From assembly GCA_902562835.1 (NCBI GenBank), contig CACEUX010000006.1:1-64000 (forward strand): a stretch of DNA of 64,000 nucleotides, read 5' to 3'. The number at the start of each line of letters is the position of its first letter. Position 1 is the first letter of the stretch. Positions 1 to 8,016 of this stretch are shown here, piece by piece. The translations under genes and the position numbers were made by a program. The DNA is from an uncultured Fidelibacterota bacterium (GTDB lineage Bacteria > Fidelibacterota > Marinisomatia > Marinisomatales > UBA1611). A model generated the notes under the pieces. That model was given only the letters and a program-made list of their open reading frames with translations, did not search any database and had not been told where the DNA came from.

Positions 1-1
1 A

Positions 2-712
2 AAAAAGGATATTGTACTTAGAGAGTGGAAAACAAAGGACTATCCTGATGGATCTAACTTAATTGAATATTGGGAATTGGACGAGCCGTCCTTATTCTCC
101 CCTATGAAGTTAATTAGGCAGTTTTTACCAAGTGGTGGTTTTAAGTCAGCAAAAATAGATAAAGAGACCTATGAAGCTATTCTTGAATTAGATGAATTGA
201 TATCTGTGAAAGAAGAAATCTCTGGTTTGATATCTGTAACAGTTTTGATGGAGGATCCAAAGTTAGCCTCCGACATTGCAAATTATATTGCAGAGTATGT
301 TAAGAATTTTATTTCACTAGAGCAAAAAAGGGAAACCTCAAGTAATAAGACCTTCGTAGAGAAACAAATGAAAGAAGCAAAATCTCAAACTGAGAACTCT
401 GAAGATTCTTTGACAGATTTTAGAAAAGATCATCCATTAAGATTGGATACACCCTCCATAGAGATGATGAGAGAGAGACTTGAAAGTACAGTAGAAGAAA
501 ATCGTGCAGTTTATATTACACTTAGACAACAATTTGAGATCGCAAAAATTGATGAAGCGAAAGAAAGGCTTCTAATCAATATCTTAGACACAGCAGAGCC
601 TGCGGTTAAAAAAGCTAAACCAAAACGAACTTTAATCGTTCTCCTATCACTTTTTGGTGGTTTCATATTAGCAATTCCTTTCTCCATTTACCTTGACAGA
701 CGAAAAAGTTAA
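2..712 (+). CDS. Wzz-type polysaccharide chain-length determinant protein, 5' partial
   Basis: The reading frame is open from the first bases of the window, so the listed TTG start at 77 is internal and the gene begins upstream. The visible part contains a Wzz-like periplasmic segment (VLMEDPKLASDIANYIAEYV), a long charged coiled-coil region, and a C-terminal membrane helix (residues about 185-205 of the listed ORF) ending in YLDRRKS. This is the usual end of Wzz/GNVR proteins, which are inner-membrane proteins controlling O-antigen or capsule chain length. No tyrosine-kinase domain follows. The stop overlaps the flippase TTG start by 20 bases, implying co-transcription. Family assignment is good; the exact polymer is unknown. 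Confidence 0.75.
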   Translation, partial: KKDIVLREWKTKDYPDGSNLIEYWELDEPSLFSPMKLIRQFLPSGGFKSAKIDKETYEAILELDELISVKEEISGLISVTVLMEDPKLASDIANYIAEYVKNFISLEQKRETSSNKTFVEKQMKEAKSQTENSEDSLTDFRKDHPLRLDTPSIEMMRERLESTVEENRAVYITLRQQFEIAKIDEAKERLLINILDTAEPAVKKAKPKRTLIVLLSLFGGFILAIPFSIYLDRRKS

Positions 713-1241
713 TCAAAAACATAATTTCTTCTTTAGTCAACGCCTTATAAAGAACTCCTTTTATACAGGATTGGCCTTGGGCTTCGTAGGGATTATTCCA
801 TTTGCATTTAATTTTTTAGTAGCTAGGTCCTTTGGTAAAGAAATTTTAGGATCTATAAACATCACCCTAAGCTTCTGTCTCATAATCACGATCTTTGTTA
901 CAAACTTTTTCGGAAGTGCTGGAAACAAATACCTTGCGGAATACCGTGGTAGCCAGGACTTAGAACATTTTCAATTTGTTTTTAAGATAATGATCGGTAT
1001 ACCGATCATTATCTTATCAATTATTGCTGGGCTACTTTCATGGAACTGGGCCTACATATCCAATAATTTTTCTTTACCATCAAATCTTTTATGGCCTGTG
1101 ATAATTTATATTTTTTTAAGATCATTTTATATCCTCTTTCGGCGAGCCTTATATGGCATTGATCTGGTCAAAGCTTATGCAGTAAATGAAATAATATCTG
1201 TTATAAGCGGTTTTTTATTCTCTTGTATTTCGCCCTTTTGA
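693..1241 (+). pseudogene. Truncated polysaccharide flippase (Wzx/MATE-like), N-terminal part only
   Basis: The 182-residue product has about five hydrophobic helices and the look of the N-terminal half of an oligosaccharide flippase (FNFLVARSFGKEILGSINI, then FFGSAGNKYLAEYRG). Such proteins normally have 400-500 residues and 12-14 helices, so well over half is missing. The frame stops at 1241 inside a short region antisense to the HTH gene (1175-1408). It starts at TTG 693 inside the upstream Wzz gene. I infer a real deletion or rearrangement junction, or an assembly join, near 1200-1245. It could encode a short membrane protein but is unlikely to work as a flippase. Confidence 0.55.
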
Positions 1242-1408
1242 ACTTTTACAAGGCCTCTTTTTTTCAGTTCCGCAATACGGTTTCTTAATGTCTTTTCAGT
1301 TAACCCATACTTTTTTGCAACAGTTGCTCTTTTATTTGGATTATCTATGATCTCAGGATTACCTTTAATGATATTTAATATTTTTTCTTCGTGTGGTGTT
1401 AGTTTCAT
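1175..1408 (-). CDS. Small winged helix-turn-helix protein
   Basis: This 77-residue protein has a predicted HTH: an N-terminal helix (PHEEKILNIIKGNPEI), then KRATVAKKYGLTEKTLRNRIAELKKRGLV, which reads as a helix-turn-helix followed by the start of a wing. It is probably a DNA-binding regulator, target unknown. Its ATG overlaps the stop of the upstream exporter gene in a TAATG arrangement, so the two are probably co-translated and it may regulate the polysaccharide locus. Its last 22 codons overlap the truncated flippase on the other strand, so the natural C terminus is uncertain. Confidence 0.5.
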   Translation of the reverse strand: MKLTPHEEKILNIIKGNPEIIDNPNKRATVAKKYGLTEKTLRNRIAELKKRGLVKVQKGEIQENKKPLITDIISFTA

Positions 1409-3138
1409 TATGAAGTGACAATTGTTTGAATGTAAACAAATAGTAGTATGACCTGACCTATTGCTGATATGAGCTCTTTAGCAGCATACCATCTATTATA
1501 TTCTAACTTGTCTGGAACAAAAATAATATCTCCACTTTCTATATTTTGATTCCTTCTTAGTATTAATCTTTGTCCCGTTGTTGATTTAACTATGAACTTT
1601 TTTCTTGATGCATTCTTTGAAATACCACCTGCCATTTTTATATAATCATTTGCTTTATTACCTAAAGAAAATGGATATCTTCCTGGTGATAATATCGATC
1701 CAATGACCTCCACATAGGGGAAATCTCTTGGAACAAAAATAATATCATCTCCATTTACAAGGTGACTGTTTTGGTTATTTCTTGAAGATATTTCTAGTGC
1801 ACCTTTTTCTGTTCTAATTCGAGCTTTTACATAAGCTTTTTCTTCAATAGATCTATTCAATCCATCCTTTAACAATATCCGTTCAAGTTCACGGTCTGGA
1901 ATTTTTATTATTGTACTATTATTTACATATATTTTTGAAGAATCAGCATTTGGTAAAAATCCACCTGCCTCAATTATAATGTCGTTTATCGTTGTTGCCC
2001 CAGTTATTATTGGATAGGAACCAGGATATTTTACTTCTCCAATTATTTCAACGATATTATGTGGATTCTCATTATCAAAGTAAGGAACCATGATATGGTC
2101 TTCTGGAAATAGCTCATAATTTTTAGATTGTTCGAATGAAATATAAAAGGATTCGGAATCTCGCTCAGAGCTAGACCGAGTAATTCTTATACTATCTATA
2201 TTACTATCAGAATGAAGACCTCCCGCGATTAACAGAGCATCAGCTATACTGTCCTTTGCCTTAAACTCATAATCACCTGGTTTTTGTATTCCACCTTTTA
2301 CTGTAAAAGAACGATTTTTATAAGGTATTTTTATTATATCATTTTGCTGTATGTACGGATTGTGTAGTACATCACCAGTAACTTTAAATTTTTCAAGGTC
2401 GACCTCGATCGACTTATCACCTCTTAAAACAATAATATTCCTTTTTGATAAGAGATCAATATCGCTTTTTTCAATATCTTGAGCTATTCCAAGCTTTCTT
2501 TTATAAAAGTCATCAACAGCTAGCCTGGATCTCATTCCAAATGTATCATTATTACCAGATTCACTGCCGCGCGTGCTAAATGAATCTTTTTTCCTTTGGT
2601 TAAAGTCAGAGATGATTTGCTCAAATAGATCAGATACTCTTGTCATCGGTGTGACAATAAAGTAACCAGCATTTGTAAACTGGCCAGATACTAAAACTCT
2701 AAATTGTCTGATAACTTCTAATTCTACATTTATTTTAACGTTCTTATTCCAAGATCTTATTTCTTTTTTTATTTCATTTATTAATTGTTTTAGTGTTAAT
2801 TGATTACAATCTACAATTCCTACTGAAGGAATGAGTAGTCTGCCTGATGGAGATATTGTGAGACTGTGATCAAATGTTTCATTACTTGAAATTATATTAA
2901 TATTGAATTGGTCGCCCGGGCCAACATAATATTCATTGGGGTCAATGGGTTTGTCAATTATGAACCTATCTTGCCTCCTGCCTGTTTTCGTAATTGCTGA
3001 CGTTGTACCTGTTGATTTAGATATTTGTTTTTGTGCTAGCCTTAATGAATTAAGGTCCAGTGTCTGGGTTTTGGACGACCCGCTTATATACACTAATAGT
3101 GCAATTAATTTAATAATTACTTTCATTACTTTGGTCAT
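1408..3138 (-). CDS. SLBB-domain polysaccharide export outer-membrane protein (Wza-like)
   Basis: The protein is a periplasmic/outer-membrane exporter. A poly-export domain opens with YYVGPGDQFNINI, and SLBB-type units follow, the clearest being VKGGIQKPGDYEF, IIGEVKYPGSYPI and VIGSILSPGRYPF. A hydrophobic helix near the C terminus (GQVILLFVYIQTIV) matches the membrane-spanning helix typical of Wza-like proteins. The ORF track starts at a TTG (3174). I prefer ATG 3138 or ATG 3126 because MKVIIKLIALLVYISGSSKTQ reads as a signal peptide; no clear Shine-Dalgarno decides between them. It lies upstream of the small HTH gene and is convergent with the Wzz/flippase pair. Confidence 0.85.
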   Translation of the reverse strand: MTKVMKVIIKLIALLVYISGSSKTQTLDLNSLRLAQKQISKSTGTTSAITKTGRRQDRFIIDKPIDPNEYYVGPGDQFNINIISSNETFDHSLTISPSGRLLIPSVGIVDCNQLTLKQLINEIKKEIRSWNKNVKINVELEVIRQFRVLVSGQFTNAGYFIVTPMTRVSDLFEQIISDFNQRKKDSFSTRGSESGNNDTFGMRSRLAVDDFYKRKLGIAQDIEKSDIDLLSKRNIIVLRGDKSIEVDLEKFKVTGDVLHNPYIQQNDIIKIPYKNRSFTVKGGIQKPGDYEFKAKDSIADALLIAGGLHSDSNIDSIRITRSSSERDSESFYISFEQSKNYELFPEDHIMVPYFDNENPHNIVEIIGEVKYPGSYPIITGATTINDIIIEAGGFLPNADSSKIYVNNSTIIKIPDRELERILLKDGLNRSIEEKAYVKARIRTEKGALEISSRNNQNSHLVNGDDIIFVPRDFPYVEVIGSILSPGRYPFSLGNKANDYIKMAGGISKNASRKKFIVKSTTGQRLILRRNQNIESGDIIFVPDKLEYNRWYAAKELISAIGQVILLFVYIQTIVTS

Positions 3139-3400
3139 TCTGTCGAGGTATCGACATGAGACAAGGAAGTACAATTACCCGATTGAATGTTCTATTATGT
3201 TTTGCCTTTATTATTTAAACTGGGCGCAATTTATATCGATAGTATTCCTTGTATGAATATTTAAACTTATTCTGGAAATAGAACTAATCCAAATTATATT
3301 TAGCCCGGGCAACTGCCCACTAAAAGCTAAAAATTCTTTAAGCTTTTGTAATGGACAATTATTGAAAATAAATTAATTGTATAACTAAAGGTAATTGTAG
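3139..3400. other. Divergent intergenic region between the exporter and serS
   Basis: This is the longest gene-free stretch (about 260 bases) and must hold the promoters for both divergent genes. I see a short GGGC-AACT-GCCC stem near 3307-3318, and an inverted repeat AAAAGCT / AGCTTTT (12-base spacer) near 3322-3347. It is AT-rich otherwise. No riboswitch, tRNA or T-box could be recognised. The ORF called at 2936-3256 on the plus strand is mostly antisense to the exporter and is not supported. Confidence 0.4.
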
Positions 3401-4666
3401 ATGATATCGATTAAAAAACTTCGAAAAAATAAAGAGTCCTTCCAAGAAAAATTAGCATTGAAGCAGGATAATAGCGATATGGGGCTCATCTTATCTCTCG
3501 ATGAAAAATTACGTGAATTAAAAACAATATCTAGCGAAATGAGAGCAGAAAGGAACAATGCATCTGAGGCGATTGGTCAAGCAAAAAAATCAGGTCATGA
3601 TGCTTCCGCTGCAATTAATACCATGAAAGAATTAGGCGAAAATTTAAAGAAAGTTGAATATGACCTAGATAAGATTTCAAACCAATTAAATGATCTATTA
3701 TTCAAGGTTCCAAACCCTCCACATGATAGCTCCCCACAAGGAATAGACGAGTCAGGCAATGTTGAGATCAGATCTTGGGGTAAAAAACCTGAAATAGATT
3801 TCGAACTAAAAACACATACTGAAATTGGTAAAGACCTAGAATTGTTTGATTTCAAAAGAGGGGCAAAGCTTTCTGGAAGTGGATTTCCCCTTTACATTGG
3901 TCAAGGGGCTCAACTTGAACGTGCCTTAATTAATTCAATGATGGAACACCATCGAAAAGAATATAGTTATAAAGAAATTTTTCCTCCTGTATTGATGAAA
4001 AAAATGTCAATGGTCACAACAGGACAGTTGCCAAAGTTTGAAGAAGATATGTACCATACTGAATTAGATAATTTATATCTGGCTCCAACCGCTGAAGTGC
4101 CAGTTACTAATATTCACCGTGACGAAATCATTAATGAATCAGAACTACCTATTCAGTATGTGGCATATTCTCCATGTTTTAGAAGAGAATCAGGTTCTTA
4201 TGGAAAAGACACAAGAGGTTTATTGCGCGTCCATCAATTCAATAAGGTAGAATTAGTCAAATTCACAACTCCAGAAAGCTCTTATAGAGAATTGGAAAAC
4301 CTTACTAAACAAGCTGAATCAATTTTGCAAAAACTAGGATTGCATTATAGAGTGATAGAATTATGTACTGGTGATCTAAGCTTTGCTGCGGCAAAGTGTT
4401 ACGATATAGAGATTTGGGCTCCTGGAGAATGTAAATGGTTAGAGGTCTCTTCATGTAGCAATTTTGAATCATTTCAAGCTCGTCGTGGAAATATTAGGTA
4501 TAGAGGTTCTGATAATAATGTACAATTTCTTCATACATTAAATGGCTCTGGTGTCGCAACACCTAGGTTAATGGTTGCTTTAATTGAGACTTATCAACAG
4601 CAAGATGGGACAATAAAATTTCCTCAAAAGGTTGCTGATTTTCTAGGCATTCAGGAGATTTTATAA
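3401..4666 (+). CDS. serS: Seryl-tRNA synthetase
   Basis: This cytoplasmic class II enzyme charges tRNA-Ser with serine. The 421-residue length fits the family. The N-terminal ~110 residues form the coiled-coil tRNA-binding arm. Class II motif 2 is visible at about 259-280 (FRRESGSYGKDTRGLLRVHQF) and motif 3 at about 382-396 (GSGVATPRLMVALIE). The ATG at 3401 begins the expected N terminus MISIKKLRKNKESF. The plsC gene begins on the base after the stop, so serS, plsC and rfaE2 look like one transcription unit. Confidence 0.97.
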   Translation: MISIKKLRKNKESFQEKLALKQDNSDMGLILSLDEKLRELKTISSEMRAERNNASEAIGQAKKSGHDASAAINTMKELGENLKKVEYDLDKISNQLNDLLFKVPNPPHDSSPQGIDESGNVEIRSWGKKPEIDFELKTHTEIGKDLELFDFKRGAKLSGSGFPLYIGQGAQLERALINSMMEHHRKEYSYKEIFPPVLMKKMSMVTTGQLPKFEEDMYHTELDNLYLAPTAEVPVTNIHRDEIINESELPIQYVAYSPCFRRESGSYGKDTRGLLRVHQFNKVELVKFTTPESSYRELENLTKQAESILQKLGLHYRVIELCTGDLSFAAAKCYDIEIWAPGECKWLEVSSCSNFESFQARRGNIRYRGSDNNVQFLHTLNGSGVATPRLMVALIETYQQQDGTIKFPQKVADFLGIQEIL

Positions 4667-5365
4667 TTGAGGGCTTTCTGGGCTTTCCTGATTACAGTTA
4701 TCTTTACATTTATTTTTGGACTATCAGGTATCTTTATATCATTTTTCGAATCTAAAAAAGGTAGGGCTCTAGGACACTGTGCAAGGTTGTGGGCAAAAAG
4801 TATTTTATTTTTCACTGGGGTAAAATTTTCTATAAAAGGCCTAAATAATCTTGATAAAAATAGTAATTATATTTTTGCAGGTAATCACACATCAGTATTT
4901 GATATCCCACTAGCATTTGCAGTTCTGCCTTTTTGGTTGGTTCCTATAGCAAAAAAAGAACTGAGGTCCGTTTTTTTATTAGGCTGGGTAATGGATACAG
5001 CTGGGCATATTTGGGTAGATAGAAAAAATACAGAAAGTGCTCTTAAATCCCTTCAAAATGCAAAGGAGTCATTAATGCTCATACCCAGATCTATTTTACT
5101 ATTCCCTGAGGGAACACGTACTCGTAACGGTTTGTTGGCTCCTTTCAAGCCCGGAGGGTTACTAATAGCAGTTGATACCAATATGCCTATTGTGCCAATA
5201 GCATTTGTTGGCACATTTGAGAAGCTTGAGCCTGAATCATGGTCTATGAATAATAACCCAATAGAATTGCGTATAGGAAAACCCATCTCTTCAGAAAGTT
5301 ATTCTGTTGAAACCCGAAAAGAATTAGCTAACTATGTTAGGGATCAGGTAAAGAAATTGCAGTAA
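4667..5365 (+). CDS. plsC: 1-acyl-sn-glycerol-3-phosphate acyltransferase
   Basis: The product acylates lysophosphatidic acid to phosphatidic acid at the inner membrane. Catalytic motif HX4D is present as NHTSVFD (H74, D79), and the substrate-binding motif as FPEGTRTRNG at about 147-156. An N-terminal hydrophobic segment (residues 3-25) would anchor it. The start is TTG directly after the serS stop, preceded by AGGAG at a proper distance within the serS end. The length of 232 residues is typical. Other lysophospholipid acyltransferases share these motifs, so substrate preference is inferred. Confidence 0.9.
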   Translation: MRAFWAFLITVIFTFIFGLSGIFISFFESKKGRALGHCARLWAKSILFFTGVKFSIKGLNNLDKNSNYIFAGNHTSVFDIPLAFAVLPFWLVPIAKKELRSVFLLGWVMDTAGHIWVDRKNTESALKSLQNAKESLMLIPRSILLFPEGTRTRNGLLAPFKPGGLLIAVDTNMPIVPIAFVGTFEKLEPESWSMNNNPIELRIGKPISSESYSVETRKELANYVRDQVKKLQ

Positions 5366-5832
5366 TGAGAAAAAATATTAAATCCACTATTCACAAAGAT
5401 TGTATTAAATGGAAGAGCTCTGGGAAATGTATTGTGTTTACAAATGGATGTTTCGATCTGTTACATAAGGGGCATACTGATTTATTAATGACATCTGCGA
5501 AGTTTGGCGATATATTAGTTGTGGGTTTGAACTCTGATATTTCAGTTAAAATGCTTAAGGGTGAAGGCAGGCCCATTCAACCTGAGTCAATTAGATTAGA
5601 TGCTCTAATAAAAACAGGGCTCGTATCGAGGGTATATCTTTTTGATGATGAAACTCCTTTAAATTTAATTAAAATTATTAAACCGGATATTTTAGTAAAG
5701 GGTGGAGATTATTCGCCAGATGAGGTTGTGGGCAAAAGCGAGGTAACTGAATGGGGTGGAAAAGTGAAAATAGTCCCATTAACCCCAGGATATAGCACTA
5801 CAAAAACTATTCAAAAAATGAATAGACAATGA
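5365..5832 (+). CDS. rfaE2: D-glycero-beta-D-manno-heptose 1-phosphate adenylyltransferase (RfaE2/HldE C-domain type)
   Basis: This is a stand-alone 155-residue nucleotidyltransferase. The N-terminal motif is FTNGCFDLLHKGHTDLL, with the HxGH signature at residues 34-37, and KGGDYSPDEVVG lies further on, typical of the adenylyltransferase half of HldE. It would activate heptose for LPS-core or related glycan synthesis. The kinase half (rfaE1) is not fused and not in the window. The ATG overlaps the plsC stop by one base (TAATG), so translation is probably coupled. A different glycerol-3-phosphate or ethanolamine cytidylyltransferase is less likely because of the KGGDY motif. Confidence 0.88.
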   Translation: MRKNIKSTIHKDCIKWKSSGKCIVFTNGCFDLLHKGHTDLLMTSAKFGDILVVGLNSDISVKMLKGEGRPIQPESIRLDALIKTGLVSRVYLFDDETPLNLIKIIKPDILVKGGDYSPDEVVGKSEVTEWGGKVKIVPLTPGYSTTKTIQKMNRQ

Positions 5833-5889
5833 CTTGTGTGAATTAATATTTTAGGTTAATATCCCATCGCGGAGTTACACTAAATCCCT

Positions 5890-7518
5890 TTGAATAGCAT
5901 ACTTAGAGCAATTGTATTCTTACTTGTCTTAACCAGGGCCTTGCTTGGCTCAGAAGCAAAGTCTATTTCAAGCGTATTCCCTAGCGCTTCTGTTTTTACA
6001 ACAGCAACAAACGATACTACTTCTAATATCACCGTTGATGAAACTCGAAATAGATTCCCTGAAATACTAAAGGACGCGAAATTGCTCATGTCTGAGGTGA
6101 TTATTTCTGATTTCAATAAAGACACACTTGAAGTAGCATTCTTATTAAGTAAGATTTTTGAATTGCTCATAGAAGCAGATCAGATTGGAGAAATGAACCT
6201 TGAGGATAAAGAAGAATTTGGTCGTTTCAATAGAACTTTTACCGACCTTTATACTCATAACTTGGTAACTGTACAAAATATTAATGCACCCGTAATGGCA
6301 GAGAAAGTTTGGGCTGATATATCTGAAGCCATAGAAATTGAGATGGGTGAAACAAAATTTACAGTGGTAGAAGATCGTGATGGACATATCCCTTTAGTTA
6401 GAAATAAGCAGGTAGATCAATACATTAATTATTTTCAAACAAAGGGAAGAAAACAGTTCCAGATCTGGCTAGATAGATATGTCAAATACAAAGATTTAAT
6501 CTTGCCAATTCTTAAAGAGCATGAGATGCCTGAAGAATTCATGTACCTTGCAATGATAGAATCTGGCCTTAACCCAAAAGCCTATAGTAAAGCAAAAGCA
6601 TCAGGGATGTGGCAATTTATTTATTCAACAGGTAAAACATATGGTCTGAATCGAGATTGGTACAGGGATGAACGAAGAGATCCAGTTAAAGCAACTCACG
6701 CTGCTTGTAAATACTTAAAAGACCTATATACTCTTTTTGATAATTGGTATCTAACATTGGCAGCTTACAATTGTGGTGAGGGAAGGGTTTTGAGAGCATC
6801 CAAATTGCATCAAACATATGATTTTTGGCAAATGCATTCTTTGCCAAGAGAAACAAGAAACTACATTCCATACTTTTTATCAGCTGCAATTATAGCCCGC
6901 ACCCCTGATGCATATGGTTTCAAAGTGCCAAAAAATATAAAACCATTTAGGTATGAGACAATTACACTTGAGAAAAGTGCAGATATTGCAGTTCTTGCAC
7001 GTGTTGCAGGTTTAAAACCAAATGTATTAAGGGAGTATAATCCAGAACTTAGACAATCAGCCACCCCAACAGAGGCTGGTTATCAATTGAAATTACCAGT
7101 TGAAAGCAAAGAGGGATTTATTGCTGCATGGAACGCCATTCCAGAAGAAGAGCGCTTTGCACCGCAATTTGTAGTTCATAGGGTAAGATATGGTGAAAGC
7201 CTTTGGACTATTTCTAAAAAGTATAATGTTTCTATACATGACCTAGCAGCAGTAAATAAAATTAGGAATAGAAATAAGGTTCGCGTTGGCCAAAAATTAA
7301 ATGTGCCCTTAAAAGGTGGCCGAGTTTGGGGGAACGGTGACAATGGAGGGCCTCCAGGATACTCCAAACGGGTATACAGAGTTAAACGTGGTGACACGCT
7401 AGGGCAGATTGCAGAAAATTTTGGTACAAGAGCAAGCAAGATAAGGCGGTGGAATAATTTAAAATATGGCTCTCATTTAATTCATGTAGGACAAAAATTG
7501 GTTATTTGGGTTAAATAG
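5890..7518 (+). CDS. mltD: Membrane-bound lytic murein transglycosylase D with two LysM domains
   Basis: The enzyme cleaves peptidoglycan glycan strands in the periplasm. In order it has a signal peptide (MNSILRAIVFLLVLTRALLG), a ~150-residue linker domain, an SLT lysozyme-like domain (about 205-330) with catalytic Glu in YLAMIESGLNP (E224) and SGMWQF and AAYNCGEGRV motifs, then LysM repeats at about 427-472 (VRYGESLWTISKKYNV) and 495-541 (VKRGDTLGQIAENF). The start is TTG 5890, supported by the signal peptide; a GGAG lies rather far upstream. No lipobox is visible, so it may be soluble or anchored by an uncleaved signal. Confidence 0.92.
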   Translation: MNSILRAIVFLLVLTRALLGSEAKSISSVFPSASVFTTATNDTTSNITVDETRNRFPEILKDAKLLMSEVIISDFNKDTLEVAFLLSKIFELLIEADQIGEMNLEDKEEFGRFNRTFTDLYTHNLVTVQNINAPVMAEKVWADISEAIEIEMGETKFTVVEDRDGHIPLVRNKQVDQYINYFQTKGRKQFQIWLDRYVKYKDLILPILKEHEMPEEFMYLAMIESGLNPKAYSKAKASGMWQFIYSTGKTYGLNRDWYRDERRDPVKATHAACKYLKDLYTLFDNWYLTLAAYNCGEGRVLRASKLHQTYDFWQMHSLPRETRNYIPYFLSAAIIARTPDAYGFKVPKNIKPFRYETITLEKSADIAVLARVAGLKPNVLREYNPELRQSATPTEAGYQLKLPVESKEGFIAAWNAIPEEERFAPQFVVHRVRYGESLWTISKKYNVSIHDLAAVNKIRNRNKVRVGQKLNVPLKGGRVWGNGDNGGPPGYSKRVYRVKRGDTLGQIAENFGTRASKIRRWNNLKYGSHLIHVGQKLVIWVK

Positions 7519-7561
7519 TTCCCAAAATTGTTAATCGGACTCTTTAAGGGGGAAAAATATA

Positions 7562-7849
7562 ATGACAAAACAAGAAATTGTAGACCTTGTCGCGGAAGCA
7601 ACTGGGCTAACAAAGGTTGAAACGGAAACTGTTATGAATGGAATAATGGGTACGATCATTGATTCATTGGCAGATAATGAGAGGGTCGAGTTAAGGGGTT
7701 TTGGTACTTTTGGAATAAAACATAGGATGCCAAAGAAAGCTCGTAACCCGGGTACAGGAGAGCCAGTTTATTTGCCAGAAAGGTTTGTTCCAACATTTAA
7801 ACCTAGTAAACTTATGCGTTCACGTGTGAACGATTTAATCAATAAATAA
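7562..7849 (+). CDS. HU/IHF-family DNA-binding protein
   Basis: A 95-residue histone-like protein that bends and compacts DNA. It shows the family pattern MTKQEIVDLVAEATGL at the N terminus, VELRGFGTFGIK in the core, and the arm motif ARNPGTGEPVYLPE followed by PTFKPSKLMR. A strong Shine-Dalgarno (AAGGGGG) precedes the ATG. It sits just before the 31-residue ribosomal-type protein, 11 bases away. HU, IHF-alpha and IHF-beta cannot be separated reliably from sequence alone, so no symbol is given. Confidence 0.93.
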   Translation: MTKQEIVDLVAEATGLTKVETETVMNGIMGTIIDSLADNERVELRGFGTFGIKHRMPKKARNPGTGEPVYLPERFVPTFKPSKLMRSRVNDLINK

Positions 7850-7860
7850 GTGGGTTTTAA

Positions 7861-7956
7861 ATGCCAAGTGGTAAAAAAAGAAAAAAGAAAAAGATGAATA
7901 CGCATAAACGTAAAAAACGTTTGCGTGCAAATCGCCATAAGAAAAAAGATAAATAG
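7861..7956 (+). CDS. Very small basic AURKAIP1/COX24 (bS22/mS38-type) ribosomal-associated protein
   Basis: This 31-codon ORF is too short for the ORF track. It reads MPSGKKRKKKKMNTHKRKKR followed by LRANRHKKKDK and a TAG stop. The pattern, almost wholly Lys/Arg/His with MNTHKRKKRLRANRHKKK, closely matches the short AURKAIP1/COX24-domain proteins annotated in Bacteroidetes and relatives. It also resembles mitochondrial mS38 and mycobacterial bS22, which sit in the small ribosomal subunit. It directly follows the HU gene with an 11-base gap and is probably co-transcribed. The role on the ribosome is inferred from the family resemblance. Confidence 0.85.
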   Translation: MPSGKKRKKKKMNTHKRKKRLRANRHKKKDK

Positions 7957-7965
7957 TTTATAATT

Positions 7966-7984
7966 AAAAGGCTAATAGCCCTTT
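7966..7984 (+). terminator. Possible weak intrinsic terminator after the HU/mini-protein pair
   Basis: A short hairpin with stem GGCT / AGCC and AAT loop is flanked by AAA and CTTT, giving an imperfect stem just after the mini-protein stop. The T tract is very short, so termination would be weak at best. Confidence 0.25.
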
Positions 7985-8016
7985 GCCCTAATCACCTTAG
8001 GTCATACATTTAAGTT

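Noticed and set aside
2936-3256. Plus-strand ORF of 106 residues
   Set aside because: Most of it is antisense to the exporter 5' end and it has no recognisable domain; the exporter frame has clear domains.
3307-3347. Two short hairpins upstream of serS that might be a T-box or riboswitch
   Set aside because: No T-box consensus, no specifier loop, no antiterminator; stems are too short to call.
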